Source of the DNA: Owenia fusiformis | Lineage: Eukaryota; Annelida; Polychaeta; Sabellida; Oweniidae | Assembly: GCA_903813345.2 (NCBI GenBank) | Contig: CAIIXF020000002.1 | Coordinates: 20,412,455-20,476,454, forward strand | DNA length: 64,000 nucleotides | Direction of reading: 5' to 3' | In this document: piece by piece, positions 1 to 13,242 of the stretch | Numbering within the stretch: the first letter of the stretch is position 1 | Layout of the letters: each line of letters begins with the position of its first letter | Notes under the pieces: generated by a model | The model's input: only the letters and a program-made list of their open reading frames with translations | Told to the model about the DNA's origin: nothing | The model's database searches: none | Position numbers and translations under genes: made by a program

Positions 1-1048
1 AAAGAAATATGATTCCTGATAACACAAATACCGATTATTTGATTTGGTAGGCCTGTGCCTTATTGTGACGCTTGGGTTTAGACAATAGTAATGCCAGGTT
101 ACTGCTATCAAATAATGTTCACAATGATCAATATTCAATAAAATATGTTTCATTAGGTGGGAATTGTCCCCCCACGGAGTTGCTATTTTTCTAGTTTCAG
201 TTGTCATTTGGATTTATTACAAAACATTAACAATTTATAGTTTGAAATGGATAGAATGCACAATATACAATGTGAATTTCTGGGGGCTCATCTACTCCCC
301 CACCCTTGGGTTTCCTTCGCTTGCAGTGATGCAAACCCCAAAAATTGCATCCCTTTCACATTTGCTTGCTACGCCCCTGTACATGTATGTTTACCCTTGG
401 CCTTAAAATGTAAAATGAAAAACATAATGTATCAGGAATAAAGTTGTGAATAAGACGGCCCGTAGAAGTAAAGTTAAGTCAAAGTTAAGGAAATGGTACT
501 AAAGGAGACACCCAAAATCTTTCATAATAAGTCTCGTCTTTTAAATGATACAGTTGTTTGAGACTTTTTAGGGAGGCTGTGTAAGCAAAACTAGATCTGG
601 AAATTTCTTTTTTTGCCTGGAAATGTCAGGGAAATGTCAGGGAATTTCATTTTGAAAAAGGTGTACGAACCCTGTTGAAGGAAAATTTATGAATTGTGAA
701 ATATTGGTTTTCAAACGAAGCTTTGGCTTTTTGCAGAAATATGATTTGAAGGCTATACAACGTATTAATTAGTCATTTATTTAATACAATCATGAACCTT
801 TGTAACTATTGAAGCAGTGTGATTCTGTCAAATAAGCCTAGTCCTGTTTACAAGTTAAGGTAGGCAAAAAAACTGAAAGCATTAAATTGGTGTTTTAACC
901 CTCTCTGTCTCCCTTAATTAAATGAGATTCTGTTATAAAATTGGCAATTTGAGACCAATCCTTTTAAAAATCTTTAAAAAATTCACTGATTTCAAGATTT
1001 CAGATTTCACTTACCTAACCCATTCGCTTATATGAAAGAATACTTAAA

Positions 1049-1147
1049 GTCACTATACTTATGTCTCTATGATGTTCGGCCAATATAGGCTGACCTTGGG
1101 GGGCCCTATATTTGGGCAAAAAGCATATTTTACGTCATTGTGATTTT
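1049..1147 (-). mobile_element. diverged copy of the 41877-41988 foldback element
   Basis: Read on the minus strand this matches the palindromic element at 41877-41988. Both contain the core with 'ggccaatata', 'gaccttgg' and 'ctatatttgggc', and both end in a 'gcatatttYacgtcat' arm. This copy has lost the perfect symmetry: its left arm ('gtcactatacttatgtc') is degenerate. No coding capacity. It is most likely an old non-autonomous foldback element. Confidence 0.65.
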
Positions 1148-1369
1148 CAGTGGTGTTTTTAGAAAATGTGCAAATCTAGAACTTGTTTTCCAACAGCATG
1201 GATTTTAGTGGTGACATCTGATTACTAGGAGCAATATTAATTGTTCTGTGCCTTTTTGCACTTCTTTATTGTCATTGTCCGTGGTCATTGTCATTATCTT
1301 GTGCTATTTGCTCTTCATGTGCGCTTCTGGTCAGGTGGGCAGCTCCAGACAAACCTTGTCATCAAAACT

Positions 1370-1572
1370 CCAGGAAAACTGAAATTTTACAGATACAAGA
1401 GCAACCATGCCAGGATCTGATTAGGCTGTGGGCATGCTGGGTAAACTACTTGGGAGGCAATTTTGAATTTTTTGATAAAAAGTATTTAATAAAACCGCTT
1501 ACCCAGTTTAACTTGAAGTTTTACAAATACAAGAGCAGACATGCCAGGATCTGATTAGACTTTGGGCATCCT
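1370..1572. repeat. two-copy tandem duplication (~135 bp apart)
   Basis: Two diverged copies share 'ttttacaRatacaagagca', 'catgccaggatctgatta' and 'tgggcat' in the same order, about 135 bp apart. The short ORFs across it are not conserved between the copies, so the duplication is not read as coding. Part of the motif ('tgcatgctgggtaaa') recurs near 15480. Confidence 0.6.
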
Positions 1573-1989
1573 GACTCAATAACAAGGTGGCCATTATGGT
1601 CTTCAAATTTATCACTTTGTGCCTTGTTTGATCTTCATTTTGATTTCCTCGTTCCTCACTTTCACTAAGTGATGATATGTCAGCCTGATGTAATTGCTCT
1701 AACATTGACTGACACTTCATTAGCTAATCAGGATATGATACATTGGCAGACACTGCAATTTAGTTAGCTCTAATATTGTCACTTGTCTAATATTGATCAA
1801 CGACATCAAATGCCACGATAGGTGTATTTTAAATCAAAATTCAAGTGAAGAGTGGAATTAGCATGAATTTGAGTAAACAGATATGGAGTTATCCTGGAAA
1901 TTTCAGTATTTTGATCAGTTGATTATTTTGGAGAGAAACATGGAGGAAGGAGCAAGACTGGAGTGGTAGTTCAAACAAGATAAATCACA

Positions 1990-2293
1990 ATCATTTTCCA
2001 TTTTGGCCATTAACATGACAGGTGTCAGTCATTTTCCATCTTGGCCATTAACATGACAGGTGTCAGTCGTTTTCCATCTTGGCCATTAACATGACAGGTG
2101 TCAGTCATTTTCAATCTTGGCCATTAACATGACAGGCGCCAGTCATTTTCAATCTTGGCCATTAACATGACAGGTGTCAGTCATTTTCAATCTTGGTTAT
2201 TAACAATTGACAGGTGTCAGTCATTTTCAATCTTGGCAATTAACATGACAGATGTCAATCATTTTTTCACCTGGACCATAAACATGATAGATG
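1990..2293. repeat. 38-bp minisatellite, ~8 units
   Basis: Tandem units built on 'cagtcattttccatcttgg' followed by 'ccattaacatgacaggtgt', 38 bp each. Inner units differ by one to three bases and the last two are degenerate. No open frame spans it. Confidence 0.9.
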
Positions 2294-2844
2294 GAAGTCT
2301 CGTCTTGTGATATGTGATTGATAAATCAAAAAGTGATTTTGACAATCAAAGTGAAAAGGAGAAAAGTATGATAATGTGGTAAATCAATCAAGTTGACTAC
2401 CTAGTTTACTCCCATTATATAAGCAATGTTAGGAGTCTAAGGCAATGGATGTATGATTACAATCACACATCAATTGTTGACCTTTTACGATCAGAATTCA
2501 GGAATTTTGTTTATGGATACTGTTGTCATGTATTTCGTCTTATTGGTGTGGCGTCATAGAAATGATATTAAACATGATGGAATCACGAAATGGCGATGGC
2601 TAAAAATATTATCGTTTCTTTTATGAAAACCATGGGTCGAATATTTACCAGGTACTTCGATTTGACTAGATCATGAGTATATTTATATATGTGCCAAGTT
2701 TGGGTGAAATAAATTACGAAATACAGAAGATAATCACTCAAAATCAAAAAGTTATAGCAGTGTGGCCTAATTGTGACGTCACAGACCCCAGTTTAGCAAT
2801 AGTGTGCTTCAATACCCTATTTTCCAATGGTTTGAATTTTTTTT
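2294..2844. other. non-coding spacer
   Basis: No recognisable gene. A CRE-like palindrome (tgacgtca) lies near 2775, shortly before the satellite array begins, with no gene evident next to it. Confidence 0.6.
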
Positions 2845-5820
2845 ATAAAAGAGCTCTATCTAATGCACTAGGCTAGAACATTAGGGTATTGTTTCATTTG
2901 AGCCTATATAAAAGAGCTCTATCTAATGCATTAGGCTAGAACAATAGACTATTGTTTCATTTGAGCCTATATAAAAGAGCTCTATCTAATGCACTAGGCT
3001 AAAACATTAGAGTATTGTTTCATTTGAGCCTATATAAAAGAGCTCTATCTAATGCACTACGCTAGAACATTAGAGTATTGTTTCATTTGAGCCTATATAA
3101 AAGAGCTCTATTTAATGCATTAGGCTAGAACATTAGGATATTGTTTCATTTGAGCCTATATAAAAGAGCTCTATCTAATGCATAAGGCTAGAACATTAGA
3201 GTATTGTTTCATTTGAGCCTATATAAAAGAGCTCTATCTAATGCACTAGGCTAGAATATTAGAGTATTGTTTCATTTGAGCCTATATAAAAGAGCTCTAT
3301 CTAATGCACTAGGCTAGAACATTAGGGTATTGTTTCATTTGTGCTTATATAAAAGAGCTCTATCTAATGTACTAGGCTAGAACATTGGAGTATTGTTTCA
3401 TTTGAGCCTATATAAAAGAGCTCTATATAATGCACTAGGCTAGAACATTAGAGTATTGTTTCATTTGAGCCTATATAAAAGAGCTCTATTTAATGCATTA
3501 GGCTAGAACATTAGGATATTGTTTCATTTGAGCCTATATAAAAGAGCTCTATCTAATGCATGAGGCTAGAACATTAGAGTATTGTTTCATTTGAGCCTAT
3601 ATAAAAGAGCTCTATCTAATGTACAAGGCTAGAATATTAGAGTATTGTTTCATTTGAGCCTATACAAAAGAGCTCTATCTAATGTACTAGGCTAGAACAT
3701 TAGAGTATTGTTTCATTTGAGCCTATATAAAAGAGCTCTATCTAATGTACTAGGCTAGAACATTAGGGTATTGTTTCATTTGAGCCTATATAAAAGAGCT
3801 CTATCTAATGTACAAGGCTAGAATATTAGAGTATTGTTTCATTTGAGCCTATACAAAAGAGCTCTATCTAATGTACTAGGCTAGAACATTAGAGTATTGT
3901 TTCATTTGAGCCTATATAAAAGAGCTCTATCTAATGTACTAGGCTAGAACATTAGGGTATTGTTTCATTTGAGCCTATATAAAAGAGCTCTATCTAATGT
4001 ACTAGGCTAGAACATTAGGGTATTGTTTCATTTGAGCCTATATAAAAGAGCTCTATCTAATGTACAAGGCTAGAATATTAGAGTATTGTTTCATTTGAGC
4101 CTATACAAAAGAGCTCTATCTAATGTACTAGGCTAGAATATTAGGGTATTGTTTCATTTGAGCCTATATAAAAGAGCTCTATCTAATGTACAAGGCTAGA
4201 ATATTAGAGTATTGTTTCATTTGAGCCTATACAAAAGAGCTCTATCTAATGTACTAGGCTAGAACATTAGAGTATTGTTTCATTTGAGCCTATATAAAAG
4301 AGCTCTATCTAATGTACTAGGCTAGAACATTAGGGTATTGTTTCATTTGAGCCTATATAAAAGAGCTCTATCTAATGTACTAGGCTAGAATATTAGAGTA
4401 TTGTTTCATTTGAGCCTATATAAAAGAGCTCTATCGAATGCACTAGGCTAGAACATTAGGGTATTGTTTCATTTGTGCTTATATAAAAGAGCTCTATCTA
4501 ATGTACTAGGCTAGAACATTGGAGTATTGTTTCATTTGAGCCTATATAAAAGAGCTCTATATAATGCACTAGGCTAGAACATTAGAGTATTGTTTCATTT
4601 GAGCCTATATAAAAGAGCTCTATTTAATGCATTAGGCTAGAACATTAGGATATTGTTTCATTTGAGCCTATATAAAAGAGCTCTATCTAATGCATGAGGC
4701 TAGAACATTAGAGTATTGTTTCATTTGAGCCTATATAAAAGAGCTCTATCTAATGCACTAGGCTAGAATATTAGAGTATTGTTTCATTTGAGCCTATATA
4801 AAAGAGCTCTATCTAATGCACTAGGCTAGAACATTAGGGTATTGTTTCATTTGTGCTTATATAAAAGAGCTCTATCTAATGTACTAGGCTAGAACATTAG
4901 AGTATTGTTTCATTTGAGCCTATATTAAAAAGAGCTCTATCTAATGCACTAGGCTAGAACATTAGTGTATTGTTTCATTTGAGCCTATATAAGAGACCTC
5001 TATCTAATGCACTAGGCGAGGACATTAGAGTATTGTTTCATTTGAGCCTATATAAAAGAGCTCTATCTAATACACTAGGCTAGAACATTAGAGTATTGTT
5101 TCATTTGAGCCTATATAAGAGACCTCTATCTAATGCACTAGGTGAGGACATTAGAGTATTGTTTCATTTGAGCCTATATAAAAGAGCTCTATCTAATACA
5201 CTAGGCTAGAACATTAGAGTATTGTTTCATTTGAGCCTATATAAAAGAGCTCTATCTAAAGCACTAGGCTAGAACATTAGACTATTGTTTCATTTGTGCT
5301 TATATAAAATAGCTCTATCTAATGTACTAGGCTAGAACATTAGAGTATTGTTTCATTTGAACCTATATAAGAGACCTCTATCTAATGCACTAGGCGAGGA
5401 CATTAGAGTATTGTTTCATTTGAACCTATATAAAAGAGCTCTATCTAATGCACTAGGCTAGAACATTAGGGTATTGTTTCATTTGAGCCTATGTAAAAGA
5501 GCTCTGTCTAATGCACTAGGCTAGAACATTAGGGTATTGTTTCATTTGAGCCAATATAAAAGAGCTCTATCTAATGTACTAGGCTAGAACATTAGGGTAT
5601 TGTTTCATTGTTTCAAAAGAGCTCTATCTAATGCACTAGGCTAGAACATTAGGGTATTGTTTCATTTGAGCCTATATAAAAGAGCTCTATCTAATGCACT
5701 AGGCTAGAACATTAGAGTATTGTTTCATTTGAGCCTATATAAAAGAGCTCTATCTAATGCACTAGGCTAGAACATTAGAGTATTGTTTCATTTGAGCCTA
5801 TATAAAAGAGCTCTATCTAA

Positions 5821-6400
5821 CCCCCCTATCACATCAAACTAGTTCTTACCCGTTCTTGCCAGTCCTACGAAAACGTTGTAAAACGGGCTCAATCTGGCTG
5901 TGGTCGGGAAATATGTCTAAAATAATTAGCTACTTTATTCATAAACAGTCTTCAATACGTCCATCTCATTCACAGTTTGTTCAGGTCGCACCACATCGGT
6001 GTGCAACGTTGTATAACGCGTCCCTTAGTCTAGTAGGTTATCATGACCTGATTAAGAAGGGTATGGTTGCCATCGAATATTGAATTGATTCAAAATTCTA
6101 AATCACATTCCCCGTCCAGGAAAGTCCATGAAGTTCGTAAACAGACCGTAGAACGTTGTAGCTACATTCATTCAGTTCGCACACAGTTTAAAACCGATTC
6201 AGCAATGTTTTGACGATCACTATAAAATTTTGAGCATGCTTTAAGTTCTGGAGGACCTACTTGTTCTAGTAGTTTCATGAAGTTTGTTAACAGATCCCAA
6301 ACTGTTCTTAGTGGGTTCTTAGTACGTCAAATCCGTTAGTGCACAGTTTAAGCCCGTTTTCGAGAATGTAGTGAGAACTAGTTTGGTGTGATAGTAGGGT
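5821..6400. mobile_element. 580-bp inverted-repeat element in satellite, copy 1
   Basis: The element breaks a 63-bp monomer between 'ctatctaa' and 'atgcactagg'. Its ends are inverted: 5826-5846 (ctatcacaYcaaactagttct, 21 bp with one mismatch here) pairs with 6374-6394. The interior holds an imperfect internal duplication (catgaagttYgt followed by aacaga near 6129 and 6276). A 75-codon ORF at 5856-6083 resembles no transposase I know, so the element appears non-autonomous. The three bases beside it are TAA on the left and TGA on the right, so a target duplication is only tentative; a PIF/Harbinger-type origin is a guess. Confidence 0.8.
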
Positions 6401-7725
6401 GATGCACTAGGCTAGAACATTAGGGTATTGTTTCATTTGAGCCTATATAAAAGAGCTCTATCTAATGTACTAGGCTAGAACATTAGGGTATTGTTTCATT
6501 TGACCCTATATAAAAGAGCTCTATCTAATGTACTAGGCTAGAATATTAGAGTATTGTTTCATTTGAGCCTATACAAAAGAGCTCTATCTAATGTACTAGG
6601 CTAGAACATTAGAGTATTGTTTCATTTGAGCCTATATAAAAGAGCTCTATCTAATGTACTAGGCTAGAACATTAGGGTATTGTTTCATTTGAGCCTATAT
6701 AAAAGAGCTCTATCTAATGTACTAGGCTAGAATATTAGAGTATTGTTTCATTTGAGCCTATATAAAAGAGCTCTATCTAATGCACTAGGCTAGAACATTA
6801 GGGTATTGTTTCATTTGAGCCTATATAAAAGAGCTCTATCTAATGCACTAGGCTAGAACATTAGAGTATTGTTTCATTTGAGCCTATATAAAAGAGCTCT
6901 ATCTAATGCACTAGGCTAGAACATTAGGGTATTGTTTCATTTGAGCATATATAAAAGAGTTCCATCTAATGCACTAGGCTAGAACATTAGGGTATAGTTT
7001 CATTTGAGCCTATATAAAAGAGCTCTATCTAATGCACTAGGCTAGAACATTAGAGTATTGTTTCATTTGACCCTATATAACAGAGCTCTATCTAATGCAC
7101 TAGGCTAGAATATTAGAGTATTGTTTCATTTGAGCCTATATAAAAGAGCTCTATCTAATGCACTAGGCTAGAACATTAGAGTATTGTTTCATTTGAGCCT
7201 ATATAAAAGACCTCTATCTAATGCACTAGGCGAGGACATTAGAGTATTGTTTCATTTGAGCCAATATAAAAGAGCTCTATCTAATGCACTAGGCTAGAAC
7301 ATTAGAGTATTGTTTCATTTGAGCCTATATAAAAGAGCTCTATCTAATGCACTAGGCTAGAACATTAGAGTATTGTTTCATTTGAGCCTATATAAAAGAG
7401 CTCTATCTAATGCACTAGGCTAGAACATTAGGGTATTGTTTCTTTTGAGCCTATATAAAAGAGCTCTATCTAATGCACTAGGCTAGAACATTAGAGTATT
7501 GTTTCATTTGAGCCTATATAAAAGAGCTCTATCTAATGCACTAGGCTAGAACATTAGAGAATTGTTTCATTTGAGCCTATATAAAAGAGCTCTATCTAAT
7601 GCACTAGGCTAGAACATTAGTGTATTGTTTCATTTGAGCCTATATAAGAGACCTCTATCTAATGCATTGGGCTAGAACATTAGGGTATTGTTTCATTTGA
7701 GCCTATATAAAAGAGCTCTATCTAA

Positions 7726-8305
7726 CCCCCCTATCACACCAAACTAGTTCTTACCCGTTCTTGCCAGTCCTACGAAAACGTTGTAAAACGGGCTCAATCT
7801 GGCTGTGGTCGGGAAATATGTCTAAAATAATTAGCTACTTTATTCATAAACAGTCTTCAATACGTCCATCTCATTCACAGTTTGTTCAGGTCGCACCACA
7901 TCGGTGTGCAACGTTGTATAACGCGTCCCTTAGTCTAGTAGGTTATCATGACCTGATTAAGAAGGGTATGGTTGCCATCGAATATTGAATTGATTCAAAA
8001 TTCTAAATCACATTCCCCGTCCAGGAAAGTCCATGAAGTTCGTAAACAGACCGTAGAACGTTGTAGCTACATTCATTCAGTTCGCACACAGTTTAAAACC
8101 GATTCGGCAATGTTTTGACGATCACTATAAAATTTTGAGCATGCTTTAAGTTCTGGAGGACCTACTTGTTCTAGTAGTTTCATGAAGTTTGTTAACAGAT
8201 CCCAAACTGTTCTTAGTGGGTTCTTAGTACGTCAAATCCGTTAGTGCACAGTTTAAGCCCGTTTTCCAGAATGTAGTGAGAACTAGTTTGGTGTGATAGT
8301 AGGGT
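7726..8305. mobile_element. 580-bp inverted-repeat element in satellite, copy 2
   Basis: Same length, same orientation and same monomer register as the copy exactly 1905 bp upstream. By eye the two copies differ at about three bases (cacaTcaa/cacaCcaa, gattcAgcaa/gattcGgcaa, ttttcGaga/ttttcCaga). The flanking satellite variants are also displaced by 1905 bp: the monomer with 'gagcatatat' occurs at 6943 and 8848. The second copy therefore arose by segmental duplication inside the array, not by a second insertion. Confidence 0.85.
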
Positions 8306-11180
8306 GATGCACTAGGCTAGAACATTAGGGTATTGTTTCATTTGAGCCTATATAAAAGAGCTCTATCTAATGTACTAGGCTAGAACATTAGGGTATTGTT
8401 TCATTTGAGCCTATATAAAAGAGCTCTATCTAATGTACAAGGCTAGAATATTAGAGTATTGTTTCATTTGAGCCTATACAAAAGAGCTCTATCTAATGTA
8501 CTAGGCTAGAACATTAGGGTATTGTTTCATTTGAGCCTATATAAAAGAGCTCTATCTAATGTACTAGGCTAGAATATTAGAGTATTGTTTCATTTGAGCC
8601 TATATAAAAGAGCTCTATCTAATGCACTAGGCTAGAACATTAGGGTATTGTTTCATTTGAGCCTATATAAAAGAGCTCTATCTAATGCACTAGGCTAGAA
8701 CATTAGAGTATTGTTTCATTTGAGCCTATATAAAAGAGCTCTATCTAATGCACTAGGCTAGAACATTAGAGTATTGTTTCATTTGAGCCTATATAAAAGA
8801 GCTCTATCTAATGCACTTGGCTAGAACATTAGGGTATTGTTTCATTTGAGCATATATAAAAGAGTTCCATCTAATGCACTAGGCTAGAACATTAGGGTAT
8901 AGTTTCATTTGAGCCTATATAAAAGAGCTCTATCTAATGCACTAGGCTAGAACATTAGAGTATTGTTTTATTTGAGCCTATATAAAAGAGCTCTATCTAA
9001 TGCACTAGGCTAGAATATTAGAGTATTGTTTCATTTGAGCCTATATAAAAGAGCTCTATCTAATGCACTAGGCTAGAACATTAGAGTATTGTTTCATTTG
9101 AGCCTAAGAGACCTCTATCTAATGCACTAGGCGAGGACATTAGAGTATTGTTTCATTTGAGCCAATATAAAAGAGCTCTATCTAATGCACTAGGCTAGAA
9201 CATTAGAGTATTGTTTCATTTGAGCCTATATAAAAGAGCTCTATCTAATGCACTAGGCTAGAACATTAGAGTATTGTTTCATTTGAGCCTATATAAAAGA
9301 GTAATGCACTAGGCTAGAACATTAGGGTATTGTTTCATTTGAGCCAATATAAAAGAGCTCTATCTAATGCACTAGTCTATCACATTAGAGAATTGTTTCA
9401 TTTGAGCCTATATTAAAGAGCTTTATCTAATGCACTAGGCTAGAACATTAGAGTATTGTTTCATTTGAGCCTATATAAAAGAGCTCTATCTTATGCACTA
9501 GGCTAGAACATCAGAGTATTGTTTCATTTGAGCCTATATAAAAGAGCTCTATCTAATGCACTAGGCTAGAACATTAGAGTATTGTTTTATTTGAATCTAT
9601 ATAAAAGAGCTCTATTTAATGCACTAGGCTAGAACATTAGGGTATTGTTTCATTTGAGCCTATATAAAAGAGCTCTATCTAATGCACTAGGCTAGAACAT
9701 TAGAGTATTATTTCATTTGAGCCTATATAAAAGAGCTCTATCTAATGCACTAGGCTAGAAGATTGGAGTATTGTTTCATTTGAGCCTATATAAAAGAGCT
9801 CTATCTAATGTACTGGGCTAGAACATTAGAGTATTGTTTCATTTGAGCCTATATAAAAGAGCTCTATCTAATGCACTAGGCTAGAACATTAGGGTATTGT
9901 TTCATTTGAACCTATATAAAAGAGCTCTATCTCATGCACTAGGCTAGAAGATTAGAGTATTGTTTCATTGAGCCTATGTAAAAGAGCTCTGTCTAATGCA
10001 CTAGGCTAAAATATTAGAGTATTGTTTCATTTGAGCCTATATAAAAGAGCTCTATATAATGCACTAGGCTAGAACATTAGGGTATTGTTTCATTTTAGCC
10101 TATATAAAATAGCTCTATCTAATGCACTAGGCTAGAACATTAGAGTATTGTTTCATTTGAGCCTATATAAAAGAGCTCGATCTTATGCACTAGGCTTGAA
10201 CATAGAGTATTGTTTCATTTGAGCCTATATAAAAGAGCTCTATCTAATGCACTAGGCTAGAACATTAGAGTATTGTTTCATTTGAGCCTATATAAAAGAG
10301 CTCTATCTAATGCACTAGGCTAGAACATTAGAGTATTGTTTCATTTGAGCCTATATAAAAGAGCTCTATCTAATGTACTAGGCTAGAACATAAGAGTATT
10401 GTTTCATTTGAGCCTATATAAAAGAGCTCTATCTAATGCACTAGGCTAGAACATTAGAGTATTGTTTCATTTGAGCCTATATAAAAGAGCTCTATCTAAT
10501 GCACTAGGCTTGAACATTAGAGTATTGTTTCATTTGAGCCTATATAAAAGAGCTCTATCTAATGCACTAGGCTAGAACATTAGAGTATTGTTTCATTTGA
10601 GCCTATATAAAAGAGCTCTATCTAATGCACTAGGCTAGAACATTAGGGTATTGTTTCACTTGAGCCTATATAAAAGAGCTCTATCTAATGTACTAGGCTA
10701 GAACATTAGGGTATTGTTTCATTTGAGCCTATATAAAAGAGCTCTATCTAATGCACTAGGCTAGAACATTAGAGTATTGTTTCATTTGAGCCTATATAAA
10801 AGAGCTCTACCTAATGCACTAGGCTAGAACATTAGGGTATTGTTTCATTTGAGCCTATATAAAAGAGCTCTATCTAATGTACTAGGCTAGAACATTAGGG
10901 TATTGTTTCATTTGAGCCTATATAAAAGAGCTCTATCTAATGCACTAGGCTAGGACATTAGAGTATTGTTTCATTTGAGCCTATATAAAAGAGCTCTATC
11001 TAATGCACTAGGCTAGAACATTAGAGTATTGTTTCATTTGAGCCTATATAAAAGAGCTCTATCTAATGCACTAGGCTAGAACATATGGGTATTGTTTCAT
11101 TTGAGCCTATATAAAAGAGCTCTATCTAATGCACTAGGCTAGAACATTAGGGTATTGTTTCATTTGAGCCTATATAAAAT

Positions 11181-13242
11181 GAGCAAGTCCCGTAAATCCT
11201 ATAATGAAAGAGATAACGGCACATGTCAGGCAATCTATACTTGGATAGGTATTTCACAGGACAATATATGACCAGTATAATGGTATTATACTATTGATGA
11301 ATGCTGTTAAGCACTGTAAATGGTAAACATTGCCCCCAGATATGTATTGATTGGATAAGTGTGATTATTAGATAAGTATTCATCTGTTTAAATCAGATAA
11401 GTGTTCATTCATATTGATTAAATAAGTGTTCATCTGTTTTGATTAGTTAAGTGTTTATTTCCAATTTCAGAGCATTGACTCTTAAGGAAAACTGGGGACA
11501 AATGAACCTAGGAACTAATCTTAGAAAATATAGTTTCCCTTCAAATGAGATATTAGATATATGGCTTGATGATATCACAGGTTTCATCAGACACAGATAG
11601 CTCTTTAAGAATTCTATTCTATCATATTCTTAGTTCATTATTTAGTTCTTAAGTAATTAGTATGTGACCATCACATCATGAAATTGAAAATAAAATTTGG
11701 GGTCTTGGCATGGTATTTTGCCTTTAGCATCAGGGAACACATCCAACCATCCAACTCCAAGAAGGATTGGTTCAAAATCCCATTAAATGCTATTTCATCC
11801 AAAATTAATTTATTCGATGTTTGTTTGTCTTATTCGATGTTTGTTTGTCTCATGTTTTTCCTTCTCTTGCCTATTTTCTACAAATCCTAAAATTCCATAT
11901 GGTATTCAAGAAAATAAAGAGATTGTAACAGTTATCTCTTAAAAATCAAACATTCGTCAACATTTCTCATCTTTTAGCTGATTGTGTGAGATATAAATTA
12001 ATCAATGTGTTTATTGATTGATTGATATTATTATGATGTTTCATTGGATAATTGCAAAGATATAAATGAATTAGACTGAATGCTATCTTCAGAAATATTA
12101 TCCTAGAAACCGACATAGTCCAAGTATGGATTAGTCGGGTCAGCCAAGCCAAGGGAAAACTCAAAGTACTCTTGATTTGAACGCAAATATGAATTCAATA
12201 TTTTGCCCCATGGGAACAGCACTTTACTCAATGCGTTTGTTGATCTAAGGGAATCTCAGAGAGAAAAACAAATTTCACTTAATCCACACATATTCCCAAT
12301 CAGATCTTAGTCAGGACAGAAAGCTTAATTAAATCATACAATTGAGCTTGCTTGTCCCCTCTTGAAATTCCCAATTGGATGTGCATATTTCAATCCATTT
12401 TTCTTCAAATTTGGATTAACTGCTTTATATTTTAGACTTTTGAGAATTATCTTCATGCTTGTTTTCTTTATTTCTTTTAATTCCTCTTTCAAACTCATAT
12501 TTTCCTTTCAAAACTAGACCATTCATGACATACCATGTGCTTCCTATCTGTTATATTGGGTTCATTGAACTCTCATATTTGTTCGGATTATTGGAGGTTT
12601 GCATCTAGATCTGTTTCACTAGGCCTCATAAAACTAGGCCTTTCAAAATTAACATCCTTAACATAAAAATTATTGAAATATCTCTATCTTTATTTCTTTT
12701 CTTTCATGTAATCTCAATCATTTTTGATGTTTTAAACACTTAATAACATTATACAAGTATTTCCTTTGTATTAATTATGTATACAATAATCGATATTTAA
12801 TATTTTAGCTGCCTGTTTTATGGACATGTATAAATCAATATTTGATATTTTAAGATGCCTGTATTATGAAAATGTAACAAAAAATGATAGGTTGAAACTT
12901 AGCTTAAGTAAAATATCCATTTTGACAATTGATGACATATTTAGATATTTTATTTTGCATCCAAACTTTTGGATCAGAATCATGCACCATTTGGGTTGTT
13001 CCCTTAATTGGGAAACACAGTACCATAGGTTTGAGAAAGCTCTTTAATAACTAGCTATTGTATATCCATTCCGATACTCTTGAGAGGAAATGTCATTGAT
13101 CATCATGATATTTGAAAAAAATGTTGCAATGAGTGGTCTTGGATATGAGGAAATTGGTTATATTCCAAATAAGTTATACATGTAAAAGATAATTTCCCAT
13201 TTTCAATGATCTTGGATGAAATATGATTTAAATTATACATAC
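11181..13242. other. non-coding; probable GPCR intron or 3' flank
   Basis: This lies just downstream (minus sense) of the GPCR first exon. I searched the minus strand for the next expected exon (third transmembrane helix ending in a DRY-type motif) and did not see it. The sequence is AT-rich, and its short ORFs (11678-11890, 11967-12164, 12820-13047) are unrecognised and probably chance. Confidence 0.55.

Larger units (their letters stand above)
1..1989. other. non-coding stretch, no gene seen
   Basis: No reading frame here resembles a known protein. The stretch is AT-rich and has the look of intergenic or intronic DNA. It contains a diverged inverted-repeat element (1049-1147) and an old tandem duplication (1370-1572), listed separately. 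A short run near 615-690 (repeats of 'gtcagggaa') looks like a fragment of a dispersed repeat, but I see only one copy in the window. Confidence 0.6.
2845..11180. repeat. 63-bp satellite array, ~114 monomers
   Basis: Head-to-tail monomers of 63 bp, roughly 'tataaaagagctctatctaa' + 'tgcactaggctagaacatta' + 'gagtattgtttcatttgagc' + 'cta'. Most neighbouring monomers differ at only a few positions (for example cattagAgt/cattagGgt, tgCact/tgTact). Each monomer carries a TATATAAAAG stretch, a GAGCTC palindrome and a 7-bp inverted pair TCTAATG...CATTAGA. Marked variants recur at whole multiples of 63 bp: 'tatacaaaag' at 3661, 3850, 4102 and 4228, and 'aacattggag' at 3381 and 4515, 18 monomers apart. 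This shows higher-order duplication. Two 580-bp elements interrupt it. The array starts after a T-run at about 2838 and ends abruptly at 'tataaaatgagc'. Confidence 0.98.

Noticed and set aside
5856-7988. Identical 75-codon ORFs at 5856-6083 and 7761-7988, tempting as a conserved gene
   Set aside because: The identity comes from a recent DNA duplication of the whole 580-bp element, so it gives no evidence of protein-level selection.
2845-11180. CRISPR-like appearance of the 63-bp array
   Set aside because: No variable spacers: the whole unit repeats, and the surrounding DNA is animal nuclear sequence.
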